A stretch of DNA of 38,009 nt from contig ONFE01000026.1 of assembly GCA_900316985.1 (NCBI GenBank), positions 1 through 38,009 on the forward strand, given 5' to 3'. The notes under the pieces are model-generated. The model worked only from the letters and a program-made list of their open reading frames with translations, was not told the DNA's origin and did not search any database. Of this stretch, positions 18,389-26,875 are shown one piece after another. This DNA comes from an uncultured Prevotellaceae bacterium (GTDB taxonomy: Bacteria > Bacteroidota > Bacteroidia > Bacteroidales > Bacteroidaceae). A program made the position numbers and the translations under genes. Numbering within the stretch: the stretch's first letter is position 1; every line of letters begins with the position of its first letter.

Positions 18389-19843
18389 ATGATACTTTAT
18401 AGCGACGCACAATTAGCTGAAATTCTCAATAAAGATATTTTCCATCTGATTTCCGACTCAGCCGATGAACTGGGTATGGAATGCTATGTGGTAGGTGGCT
18501 ATGTGCGTGACCTGTTCTTGGAGCGGCCTTCAAAAGATATTGATGTCGTAGTGGTGGGCAGCGGTATTGAGGTGGCCAAGCGCTTGAAAGAGAAACTCGG
18601 ACGTAAGGCACATCTTTCCGTGTTCAAGAATTTCGGTACGGCACAGGTGAAATTCGGCATGGAAGAAGTGGAATTCGTAGGCGCCCGTAAAGAGAGTTAC
18701 AGCCATGATTCTCGTAAACCCGTTGTGGAAAACGGTACTCTGGAGGATGATCAGAACCGACGTGATTTCACTATCAATGCCTTAGCTATTTGTCTGAATA
18801 AGAATCGTTTTGGTGAACTAGTGGATCCTTTTGACGGTATATATGATATGGAGGACGGCATCATCCGCACGCCACTTGATCCCGATATCACTTTCAGTGA
18901 CGACCCCTTACGAATGCTCCGTGCTGTCAGGTTTTCTGCTCAGTTGAAGTTTGACATTGAGCGTGAGACCCGCGATGCCTTGACCCGCAATGCCCATCGG
19001 CTGCAGATTATCAGTGGTGAGCGTATACAAGAGGAATTCAACAAGATTCTGATGACCGATCAGCCCAGCCGTGGCATCTACGAACTTTATGATACGGGAT
19101 TGCTCCAGCAGTTTCTTCCCGAACTTTGTAAACTCGACTTGGTGGAAACCCGTAACGGGCGCGCCCACAAGAATAATTTCTATCACTCTCTGGAGGTCTT
19201 GGACAATGTCAGCCAAACCAGGGGTGAGGAAGCTTCCCTCTGGCTTCGTTGGGCTGCCCTCCTTCACGATATCGGGAAACCGAAATCCAAGCGTTGGGAT
19301 AATCAGATAGGATGGACGTTTCATAACCATAACTATCTGGGTGCCAAGATGATTCCTGAAATTTTCAGACGACTGAAACTACCCCTCGATATGAAGATGA
19401 AGTATGTGCAGAAACTAGTGGATTTGCATATGCGTCCTATTGTCATTGCCGATGAAGAAGTAACCGACAGTGCTGTTCGCCGTTTGGTGAACGATGCCGG
19501 TGATGACATTGATGATTTGATGACACTCTGTGAGGCTGATATTACTTCTAAGAATGAAGTGCGTAAGGCTCATTTCCGTGAGAATTTCAGAATGGTACGT
19601 GAAAAGATTGCTGATCTGAAGGAAAAGGATTACAAACGTCTGTTACAGCCTGTGGTGGATGGAAATGAGATTATGGAGATGTTCCATCTGAAACCTTCCC
19701 GTGAGGTGGGAGCCTTGAAGCAGTGTCTGAAAGATGCCGTACTCGACAATAAGGTGCCTAATGAGCGCGAGCCGTTGATGGAGTTGCTCATGAAAAAGGC
19801 AAAACAAATGGGTCTTTCAGTGGATGAAAATCTTAATTCTTAA
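18389..19843 (+). CDS. CCA-adding tRNA nucleotidyltransferase with HD domain
   Basis: The product is 484 residues. The N-terminal polymerase-beta-like domain has YVVGGYVRDLFL and the catalytic DIDVVVVG. It continues with RRDFTINALA and the family block DPLRMLRAVRFSAQL with ERIQEEFNKIL. A C-terminal HD phosphohydrolase region has LRWAALLHDIGKPKSK. This class II enzyme adds or repairs the 3' CCA of tRNAs; bacterial poly(A) polymerases are close relatives, but the Bacteroidota HD-fused form is usually annotated as CCA-adding. The gene has its own promoter and no evident operon partner. Confidence 0.9.
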   Translation: MILYSDAQLAEILNKDIFHLISDSADELGMECYVVGGYVRDLFLERPSKDIDVVVVGSGIEVAKRLKEKLGRKAHLSVFKNFGTAQVKFGMEEVEFVGARKESYSHDSRKPVVENGTLEDDQNRRDFTINALAICLNKNRFGELVDPFDGIYDMEDGIIRTPLDPDITFSDDPLRMLRAVRFSAQLKFDIERETRDALTRNAHRLQIISGERIQEEFNKILMTDQPSRGIYELYDTGLLQQFLPELCKLDLVETRNGRAHKNNFYHSLEVLDNVSQTRGEEASLWLRWAALLHDIGKPKSKRWDNQIGWTFHNHNYLGAKMIPEIFRRLKLPLDMKMKYVQKLVDLHMRPIVIADEEVTDSAVRRLVNDAGDDIDDLMTLCEADITSKNEVRKAHFRENFRMVREKIADLKEKDYKRLLQPVVDGNEIMEMFHLKPSREVGALKQCLKDAVLDNKVPNEREPLMELLMKKAKQMGLSVDENLNS

Positions 19844-19905
19844 TGCTTAACCCTAAAAATGGTTAATTCTTCATTCTCCATTTTTCTAACTTCATATAAA
19901 TAGAG

Positions 19906-19913
19906 TATCTTTG
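19906..19913 (+). promoter_or_regulatory. -7 box of the RND efflux operon
   Basis: TATCTTTG lies about 100 bp before the adaptor ATG, giving a long 5' leader. The -33 region is only T-rich (no TTTG). Confidence 0.6.
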
Positions 19914-20015
19914 CATTCGGAAAACTGAAAGCATGTAATTAGTTTTCAAATTACGAGATGAAGGATAACCCTGTCTTTTCGAATAGAACATATAAGTATT
20001 AATAATAAAATAGGT

Positions 20016-21200
20016 ATGAAAAAGAACAGATTTTTAATGATTGCAGCTCTTGCTGCTCTTCTGGTTTCATGCGGCGGTAATAAAGGCGGCATGAGTTTCG
20101 GAGACAATGAGTACCCTGTGGAGGCGGCTGGCACCAGCAGCGCAACGCTGCAGACCTCGTATCCTGCCACCATCAAAGGTATTCAGGATGTGGAAATCCG
20201 TCCGAAGGTGTCTGGTTTCATCACCCGCGTTTGCGTGAAGGAAGGTCAGACGGTAGGCGCTGGGCAGTTGCTCTTCGTGATTGACAACGAGACCTACCAG
20301 GCCAGCGTACGTCAGTCCCAGGCAGCCGTTAACACCGCTTTGGCCCAGTGCAACACATCTAAATTGACTTACGAGAATACCAAAAAGCTTTATGATAACA
20401 AGGTGGTTGGTGACTTTGAATTGGCGAGTGCCAAGAACGCCTACGATGTGGCTCAGGCTCAGCTCGCCCAGGCCAAGGCCGGACTGGCCAACGCCCGCGA
20501 GATGCTGCAGTTCTGCTACGTGAAGAGTCCAACTTCGGGTGTCATCGGTAGCCTTCCCTACAAGGTGGGTGCCATGGTAAGCGCATCCAGCACGCCGGCA
20601 TTGACCACCGTTTCAAACAACAGCACGATGGAGGTTTACTTCTCTATCACGGAGAAGGATATGCTTGCTATGTCGAAGAACGCCGGTGGCATGAATGCCG
20701 CCATTGCCAACTTCCCCTCAGTGAAGCTCCAGCTGGCCGACGGTACAGAATACGGTCACGAAGGCCGGGTGGTGAAAGCCAGCGGTGTGGTGGATGCCGC
20801 CACAGGTACCATTCAGATCATTGCCCGCTTCAGCAACCCCGAGCGTCTGCTTAAGAGTGGCGGTTCGGGCTCTGTCATCATCAAGCGCGATGACAGCAAG
20901 GCCATTGTTATTCCGCAGAGTGTGGTCAGTCAGGTGCAGGACAAGAAATTTGTCTATTTACTGGGCAAGGACAATAAGGTGAAATACACCGAGATTACCG
21001 TGAATCCCCAGAACGACGGCAGCAACTTCATCGTTACCAGCGGACTGAACGTGGGCGACAAATATGTCACCAATGGAATTACCAAGCTCACAGATGGAAT
21101 GGAAATCAAGCCCATCACGCCCCAGCAGTATCAGAAAAAGATTAATGACCAGGCAGGATCCATGACCGCCGGTGAAATAGTCAAGGAACTGCAGAAGTAA
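20016..21200 (+). CDS. RND efflux periplasmic adaptor lipoprotein
   Basis: The product is 394 residues with a lipobox (ALLVSCGG, Cys19). It has a split lipoyl domain (IKGIQDVEIRPKVSGFITRVCVKEGQTV and FCYVKSPTSGVIGSLPYKVGAMV) around an alpha-helical hairpin with Ala/Gln-rich coiled coil (about residues 100-165), then barrel and membrane-proximal domains. This is the AcrA/MexA-type adaptor that bridges the inner-membrane pump to the outer-membrane channel. It is the first gene of a three-gene operon, 25 bp before the pump gene. The substrate range is unknown; no adjacent regulator gene is present. Confidence 0.92.
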   Translation: MKKNRFLMIAALAALLVSCGGNKGGMSFGDNEYPVEAAGTSSATLQTSYPATIKGIQDVEIRPKVSGFITRVCVKEGQTVGAGQLLFVIDNETYQASVRQSQAAVNTALAQCNTSKLTYENTKKLYDNKVVGDFELASAKNAYDVAQAQLAQAKAGLANAREMLQFCYVKSPTSGVIGSLPYKVGAMVSASSTPALTTVSNNSTMEVYFSITEKDMLAMSKNAGGMNAAIANFPSVKLQLADGTEYGHEGRVVKASGVVDAATGTIQIIARFSNPERLLKSGGSGSVIIKRDDSKAIVIPQSVVSQVQDKKFVYLLGKDNKVKYTEITVNPQNDGSNFIVTSGLNVGDKYVTNGITKLTDGMEIKPITPQQYQKKINDQAGSMTAGEIVKELQK

Positions 21201-21225
21201 TAGGATAACTTTTCAATAAACGACT

Positions 21226-24200
21226 ATGACATTTACCGCATTTATAAAACGTCCGGTGCTCTCGACGGTGATCTCTATCCTCATCGTTATACTGGGTGTC
21301 ATCGGACTGATATCACTGCCTATTGAGCAGTATCCAAACATTGCACCCGCCACGGTGAGCGTCTGGACTTCCTACCCCGGCGCCGATGCCGAGACGGTGA
21401 AGAACTCCGTCATCACACCGCTCGAAGAAAGCATTAACGGTGTGGAAGGTATGGACTACATCACTTCTACTGCCAGTTCTGGTTCGGCAAGCATCAGCAT
21501 TACCTTCCGTCAGGGCTATAACCCCGACATGTGTGCCGTCAACGTGCAGAACCGCGTGCAGCAGGCACAGTCGTTGCTGCCTTCCGAGGTGACGCAGATT
21601 GGTGTGCAGGTGCAGAAGCGTCAGAACTCGCAGGTCATCATGTATGCATTGGTTTCGCCCGATGGCCGCTACGACGACGAGTTCATCACCAACTATGCCA
21701 ACATCAATGTCGTACCGGCGCTGAAGCGTGTCGAAGGTGTCGGCGATGTGCAGTCACCGGGTATGAAGACCTACTCCATGCGTGTGTGGCTGAAGCCCGA
21801 CGTGATGAAACAGCACGGTCTGATGCCTAGTGACATTACCGCTGTGCTGGCCGAGCAGAATATCGAGGCTGCCCCCGGTAAGTTCGGTGAGGAGAGCAAT
21901 GTGGCTTACGAGTACGCCATGCGCTATACCGGTCGACTGAAGACGGCTGAGGAATTTGGAAACATCATCATTTCGAGTGATGCCAGCGGCCAGACGCTGA
22001 AACTGAAAGACGTGGCCGACATCAAACTTGGTGCTCTGACATATAGCGTTGCCATGCGCGACAACGGTATGCCGTCTGTCATGGGTATGGTGCAGCAAGT
22101 GGCTGGCTCTAACGCCACCCAGATTGCCCGTGACTGTAAGAAAGTGCTTGAGGAACAGTCTAAGTCGTTCCCCCCGGGACTGGAATACCGCATCAACATG
22201 GACGTCACGGAGTTCCTCTTTGCATCTATCGAGGAAGTGGTCTTCACCCTTATCCTCACGCTCATTTTGGTGTTCATCGTGGTGTACGTGTTCCTGCAGG
22301 ACTGGCGCTCAACGCTTATCCCGCTGATTGCCGTTCCTGTATCGCTCATCGGTACGTTCTTCTTCCTCAACTTAATGGGCTTCTCCATCAACTTGCTTGT
22401 GCTATCGGCCTTGCTGCTGGCCATCGCCATTGTGGTGGACGATGCCATTGTGGTGGTTGAGGCCGTGCATGCCAAGCTTGACTTGGGTTATAAGAGTGCG
22501 CTGACGGCCTCCATCGATGCCATGAACGAGATTTCGGGAGCCATTATCTCCATTACGCTGGTGATGGCATCGGTGTTTATTCCCGTGTCGTTCATGGGCG
22601 GCGTTACCGGAACATTCTATCAGCAGTTTGGTCTGACAATGGCCATCGCCATCGTCATCTCGGCTGCCAACGCCCTGACGCTGTCGCCGGCTCTTTGTGC
22701 CATCTTCCTGAAACCGCACGACGAAGAAGGTCATGAGAAGAAGATGTCGTTGCTCGACCGCATGCATACGTCGTTTAATACGTCGTTCGACGCCATGAAC
22801 ACGAAATACAAGAATGCGGTACAGAAACTGGTGCGTAAGCCCGTCGTCGTTATCACTACGGTCATTTTGGGTATCGTAGTGCTGGGCGTCACCATGTTTA
22901 CGACGAAGACCGGTCTTGTGCCCGACGAGGATCAGGGTGTGATGTTCTGTACCATCACCATGCCACCGGCAACCTCTGTGGCACGCACCCAGCAGGTTAT
23001 CAACGAGGTGGATTCTATCATTGCCGCCTTCCCCGCCGTGCAGAGCCGTGAGCAGCTGCAGGGCTACAACTTCATCGCAGGTTCGGGAAGCGACCAGGCC
23101 ACGTTTATTATCAAACTGAAACCCTTCGATGAGCGCCAGCACGGACTGTGGTGGAAAATCAGCGGACTGTGGCAGGGCGATGGTATCTACCGTTTCTTCC
23201 TTGACCCAGATGCCGTGACGGGTCTCCAGGCTCAGTTGTTCATGAAGACTGCCCACATCAAGGACGCTTCCATTCTGGCTTTCGCACCGCCTATGGTGCA
23301 GGGCTACTCGGCCTCTAACGGTATTTCCGTTGTCATGCAGGACCGCACCGGCGGCGACCTGAACAAGTTCTATAATGTCGTTCAGGACTTCCTGAAGGCC
23401 TATAATGAGCGGCCGGAGATTAGCCGTGCTCAGACCAGCTACAACCCGAACTACCCGCAGTACATGATTCATGTCGATGTGGCCAAGTGTAAGCAGTCCG
23501 GTATATCGCCTCGCGTGGTGCTCTCCACACTGCAAGGTTACTATGGCGGTCTCTATGCCTCTAACTTCAACAGCTACGGTAAACTCTACCGTGTCATGGT
23601 GCAGGGTGCTCCTGAGACACGCATGACTCAGGAGTCGCTCAATAATATATATGTACGCACGGGAGCCGGCATGGCACCTATCAACGAGTTCTGCCATCTG
23701 GAGCGCGTCTACGGTCCGGCCAATATCAACCGATTCAACCTCTTCACCTCTATCAACGTACAGGCAACAGTGGCCGACGGTGTCTCTACCGGTGAGGCTA
23801 TCAAGGCTCTCGAAGAGGTGGCTGCCCAGACACTTCCCGCAGGATATACCTATGATTTCAGTGGACTGACGCGTGAGGAGGCCAAGGCATCTAACTCTAC
23901 GTGGATGATCTTCCTGCTCTGCTTCATGTTCATCTACCTCATCCTGTCGGCACAGTACGAGTCGTACATCCTGCCGCTGGCTGTGGTACTCTCCATACCC
24001 TTCGGCCTTGCAGGCTGTTTCCTCTTTACGATGCTCTTTGGCCACGCCAACGACATCTACATGCAGATTTCGCTTATCATGCTTATCGGTCTGTTGGCTA
24101 AGAACGCCATCCTGATAGTACAGTTCGCGCTCGAACGACGCCAGACGGGTATGGCCATCACATGGTCGGCCATTCTTGGTGCCGCAGCCCGTCTGCGTCC

Positions 24201-24486
24201 TATCCTGATGACCTCATTGGCCATGGTAATCGGACTGCTGCCCATGATGTTTGCATCGGGTGTGGGCAAGAACGGTAACCAGACGCTCGGCGCAGCTGCC
24301 GTGGGCGGTATGTTGATAGGTACGCTCTTCCAGATTATCGTTGTGCCCGGACTGTTCGTCATCTTCCAGTCACTGCAGGAGAAGTTCAAGCCGATGAAGT
24401 TCGAAGACGACGATGCTGATGTGGATACCGAACTGCTTCAGTACACCCAGCCGATGGAAATAACAAATAAAGATTACGTGAAATGA
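21226..24486 (+). CDS. RND efflux pump, HAE1 (AcrB) family
   Basis: The product is 1,086 residues, the full length for a hydrophobe/amphiphile efflux pump, with two repeats of transmembrane segments and large periplasmic porter loops. The N-terminus FIKRPVLSTVISILIVILG, the proton-relay pair VVDDAIVVVEAV (transmembrane helix 4) and the helix-10 lysine in GLLAKNAILIVQF are all present, so it should be functional. It uses proton influx to drive export of drugs, bile salts or similar compounds. It overlaps the next gene by 4 bp (ATGA). Confidence 0.95.
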   Translation: MTFTAFIKRPVLSTVISILIVILGVIGLISLPIEQYPNIAPATVSVWTSYPGADAETVKNSVITPLEESINGVEGMDYITSTASSGSASISITFRQGYNPDMCAVNVQNRVQQAQSLLPSEVTQIGVQVQKRQNSQVIMYALVSPDGRYDDEFITNYANINVVPALKRVEGVGDVQSPGMKTYSMRVWLKPDVMKQHGLMPSDITAVLAEQNIEAAPGKFGEESNVAYEYAMRYTGRLKTAEEFGNIIISSDASGQTLKLKDVADIKLGALTYSVAMRDNGMPSVMGMVQQVAGSNATQIARDCKKVLEEQSKSFPPGLEYRINMDVTEFLFASIEEVVFTLILTLILVFIVVYVFLQDWRSTLIPLIAVPVSLIGTFFFLNLMGFSINLLVLSALLLAIAIVVDDAIVVVEAVHAKLDLGYKSALTASIDAMNEISGAIISITLVMASVFIPVSFMGGVTGTFYQQFGLTMAIAIVISAANALTLSPALCAIFLKPHDEEGHEKKMSLLDRMHTSFNTSFDAMNTKYKNAVQKLVRKPVVVITTVILGIVVLGVTMFTTKTGLVPDEDQGVMFCTITMPPATSVARTQQVINEVDSIIAAFPAVQSREQLQGYNFIAGSGSDQATFIIKLKPFDERQHGLWWKISGLWQGDGIYRFFLDPDAVTGLQAQLFMKTAHIKDASILAFAPPMVQGYSASNGISVVMQDRTGGDLNKFYNVVQDFLKAYNERPEISRAQTSYNPNYPQYMIHVDVAKCKQSGISPRVVLSTLQGYYGGLYASNFNSYGKLYRVMVQGAPETRMTQESLNNIYVRTGAGMAPINEFCHLERVYGPANINRFNLFTSINVQATVADGVSTGEAIKALEEVAAQTLPAGYTYDFSGLTREEAKASNSTWMIFLLCFMFIYLILSAQYESYILPLAVVLSIPFGLAGCFLFTMLFGHANDIYMQISLIMLIGLLAKNAILIVQFALERRQTGMAITWSAILGAAARLRPILMTSLAMVIGLLPMMFASGVGKNGNQTLGAAAVGGMLIGTLFQIIVVPGLFVIFQSLQEKFKPMKFEDDDADVDTELLQYTQPMEITNKDYVK

Positions 24487-25868
24487 AAAAGTATATATTA
24501 TTTATGATGTCGACAGTTGCTCTTCTTAGCAGTTGCGGCGTTTACACCAAATATGAGCGTCCTGAGGTCAACACCAAAGGCATCATCCGCGATGTTGTGA
24601 GTGATGTAGATACCCTGAAGGCAACCGCCGACACTACGACCTTCGCAAATCTCCCCTGGCGTCAGGTGTTTACCGACCCACAGTTGCAGGCACTGATTCA
24701 GCAGGGACTCGATAAGAACCCCGACCTCCTCAATGCCGCCCTCAATGTGCAGATAGTGGAGTCACAGCTCAAGATGTCCAAACTGGCCTTCTTGCCTCAG
24801 GTGACGTTCTCACCCCAAGGCGTGTTCTCTTCATGGGATTTCGGTAAGGCTTCGCAGACTTATTCCATGCCTTTGAATGCCTCGTGGACCGTGGATCTCT
24901 TTGGCAATTTGCTCAACCAGAAACGTAGTTCCCAAATGGCACTGTTGGCTACCAAGGACTATCAGGTGGTGGTGAAGACCAAGATTGTGAGTGGTATCGC
25001 CAATATGTACTATACGCTGCTGATGCTCGACCGTCAGTTGGAGATACTGAATGACATGTCTGGTCTTACCAAGGATACCTGGGACATGATGAAACTGCAG
25101 ATGCAGTTGGGCCGTTATCGTTCTACCAGTGTGCAGAGTGCTGAGGCCAGTCACTACAGCGTGCTGACACAGATAGAAGATATGAAGCGTCAGATTCGTG
25201 AAGTGGAGAACTCTCTCTCATTGCTGATAGGCCAGCCTGCCCAGACCATCAAGCGCGGAAAACTCGCCGATCAGGTGTTACCTTCGCAGTTTGCTACAGG
25301 TGTAGGCATCCAGTTGCTGAAGAACCGTGCCGATGTGCATGCTGCTGAGATGAACTTGGCAAGCAGTTTCTATGATGTGAATACTGCCCGCAGCCGCTTC
25401 TATCCCAGTCTTACCATCAGCGGAACCGGTTCATATACCAACAGTGGTGGAGGTATGATTGTGAATCCCGGAAAGATTCTCGCATCCGCCGTGGCTTCGT
25501 TGGTGCAGCCTATCTTTATGAACGGAAAATTGACGGAGGGCCTGAAGATTTCCAAGGCTCAGTATGAGCAGGACTACAACACGTGGCAGAATGCTGTCCT
25601 CACTGCTGGTAGCGAGGTCTCCAATGCCCTTGTGCAGTATAATGCCTACCAGAAGAAGAGCGAGCTGGATGCCCATCGTGTGGAAGTGCTGAAGAAGAAC
25701 GTCGAGGACACCCGCGCCCTGGTAAGTTCATCTACCAGCACCTATCTCGAGGTTATTCAGGCGCAGAACTCGCTGCTCAATGCCGAGATTTCAAAAGTCA
25801 CCGACGACTTCAACAAAATGCAGGCTGTAGTAAGTCTCTATCAGGCACTAGGAGGAGGAAGTAAATAA
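24483..25868 (+). CDS. TolC/OprM-type outer membrane efflux lipoprotein
   Basis: The product is 461 residues with a lipobox (LLSSCG, Cys18), followed by two outer-membrane efflux protein repeats with long coiled-coil helices (LNAALNVQIVESQLKMSKLAFLPQV and the equivalent VHAAEMNLASSFYDVNTARSRFYPSL). It forms the trimeric exit duct of the RND pump encoded just upstream; its start codon overlaps the pump stop. It could also serve other exporters that lack a channel gene, such as the peptide exporter at 1539-6146, but there is no direct evidence for that. Confidence 0.92.
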   Translation: MKKYILFMMSTVALLSSCGVYTKYERPEVNTKGIIRDVVSDVDTLKATADTTTFANLPWRQVFTDPQLQALIQQGLDKNPDLLNAALNVQIVESQLKMSKLAFLPQVTFSPQGVFSSWDFGKASQTYSMPLNASWTVDLFGNLLNQKRSSQMALLATKDYQVVVKTKIVSGIANMYYTLLMLDRQLEILNDMSGLTKDTWDMMKLQMQLGRYRSTSVQSAEASHYSVLTQIEDMKRQIREVENSLSLLIGQPAQTIKRGKLADQVLPSQFATGVGIQLLKNRADVHAAEMNLASSFYDVNTARSRFYPSLTISGTGSYTNSGGGMIVNPGKILASAVASLVQPIFMNGKLTEGLKISKAQYEQDYNTWQNAVLTAGSEVSNALVQYNAYQKKSELDAHRVEVLKKNVEDTRALVSSSTSTYLEVIQAQNSLLNAEISKVTDDFNKMQAVVSLYQALGGGSK

Positions 25869-25871
25869 GGA

Positions 25872-25905
25872 CCCTCCCCCCAGCCCCTCCCTATAGAGCG
25901 GGGAG
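25872..25905. repeat. Interspersed CCCTCCCT-type repeat, copy A
   Basis: This segment contains CCCCAGCCCCTCCCTATAGA followed by GCGGGGAG, a diverged form of the palindromic repeat seen at 25986, 28211, 28498 and 28716. It begins 4 bp after the stop of the efflux channel gene. Confidence 0.7.
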
Positions 25906-25985
25906 TGGTTACTCTCAATGATACAATTCAATATTATAATATAATTAAAACAATGACCCTATAAACCTCTCGATAAAGGTTAAAA

Positions 25986-26022
25986 CACCCTCCCTAAACA
26001 GGGAGGGCAGGGGTGGGTCTCT
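25986..26022. repeat. Interspersed palindromic repeat, copy B
   Basis: CCCTCCCT (25988-25995) and AGGGAGGG (26000-26007) form an 8-bp hairpin, followed by GGGGTGGGTCT and a T-run. It ends 8 bp before the ATG of the LpxA-like gene, so it occupies that gene's leader. It may also act as a weak terminator after the efflux operon. Confidence 0.75.
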
Positions 26023-26030
26023 TTTTTCTT

Positions 26031-26804
26031 ATGATCAGCGACAAAGCAATAATCAGTCCGAAAGCAAAGATTGGTAATAATGTGACCATCTATCCTTTCG
26101 TGTATATAGAAGACGATGTGGAGATTGGTGACGACTGTGTCATCTATCCCTATGTCAGCGTGATGAACGGTACACGCATGGGGCGTGGCAATAAGGTTCA
26201 TCAGAATACCGTGCTGGGAGCCATTCCACAGGACTTCAGCTATCGGGGCGATGCCACAATACTTGTCATTGGTGATGAAAATATCATCCGTGAGAATGTG
26301 GTTATCAACCGTGCTACCTTCAAGGATGGCGAAACCCGTATTGGCAACCGTAATTTTATCATGGAAGGTGTCCACCTCTCTCATGATACCCATGTGGGCG
26401 ATGGCTGCGTGTTTGGCTATGGCTCTAAGGTAGCCGGCGATACGGAGTTCGGTAACGGTGTGATTCTTTCTTCGAATGTGATTGTCAATCCGCAGGTACG
26501 TATTGGTAACGGCTCGATGCTCAGTAGCGGTTGCCGCGTTTCCAAGGATGTGCCTCCCTATATTGTGGCCAACGACAACCCCGTTCGTTACGGCGGACTT
26601 AATGCGCAGGTGCTTACCGCACATGGTGTCGATGAAAAGGTCCAGAAGCATATTGCCAATGCCTACCGCCTGATTTTCCACGGACAGACCTCCGTGTTTG
26701 ACGCCGTGATTCAGGTGAAAGAGCAAGTCCCCGATAGTCTGGAGATAAGCAATATCGTGAATTTCATCAACAATACCAAGTTAGGAATTATCGGAAAGAT
26801 GTAA
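26031..26804 (+). CDS. lpxA: LpxA-type acyl-[ACP]-UDP-GlcNAc O-acyltransferase
   Basis: The product is 257 residues: a left-handed beta-helix of hexapeptide repeats (IGNNVTIYPFVYIEDDVEIG...) and a C-terminal helical part. His118 in LSHDTHVG corresponds to the catalytic His125 of E. coli LpxA; VHQNTVLGAIPQDFSYRG and VPPYIVANDNPVRYGGLN are also family blocks. It would attach the first 3-hydroxyacyl chain in lipid A synthesis. No other lpx gene is nearby, so it could be a second copy beside a main lpx cluster elsewhere; I cannot tell. The start at 26031 directly follows repeat copy B and no promoter is evident, so read-through from the efflux operon is possible. Confidence 0.85.
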   Translation: MISDKAIISPKAKIGNNVTIYPFVYIEDDVEIGDDCVIYPYVSVMNGTRMGRGNKVHQNTVLGAIPQDFSYRGDATILVIGDENIIRENVVINRATFKDGETRIGNRNFIMEGVHLSHDTHVGDGCVFGYGSKVAGDTEFGNGVILSSNVIVNPQVRIGNGSMLSSGCRVSKDVPPYIVANDNPVRYGGLNAQVLTAHGVDEKVQKHIANAYRLIFHGQTSVFDAVIQVKEQVPDSLEISNIVNFINNTKLGIIGKM

Positions 26805-26832
26805 ATCATACCTATTTTTTACACTGTACGAT

Positions 26833-26863
26833 GTGGACGAGTCGCGAGATTCGTCCACTTTTT
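26833..26863 (+). terminator. Rho-independent terminator after lpxA
   Basis: GTGGACGA (26833-26840) pairs with TCGTCCAC (26851-26858) and is followed by TTTTT. It lies 29 bp past the LpxA stop and argues against a MATE start at 26831. Confidence 0.85.
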
Positions 26864-26875
26864 AAAACCCGCTCT

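Noticed and set aside
22402-24045. 547-codon open frame antisense to the RND pump gene
   Set aside because: It lies wholly within a strongly conserved pump gene on the other strand, is rich in His and Arg as expected for a shadow frame, and matches no family I know.
25869-26030. Promoter for the LpxA-like gene
   Set aside because: The gap is AT-rich in part, but I find no TAnnTTTG element at a useful distance; repeat copy B fills the leader region.
26831-26875. Upstream ATG extending the MATE protein by 15 residues
   Set aside because: It falls on the stem of the lpxA terminator hairpin, and family similarity begins after the later ATG.
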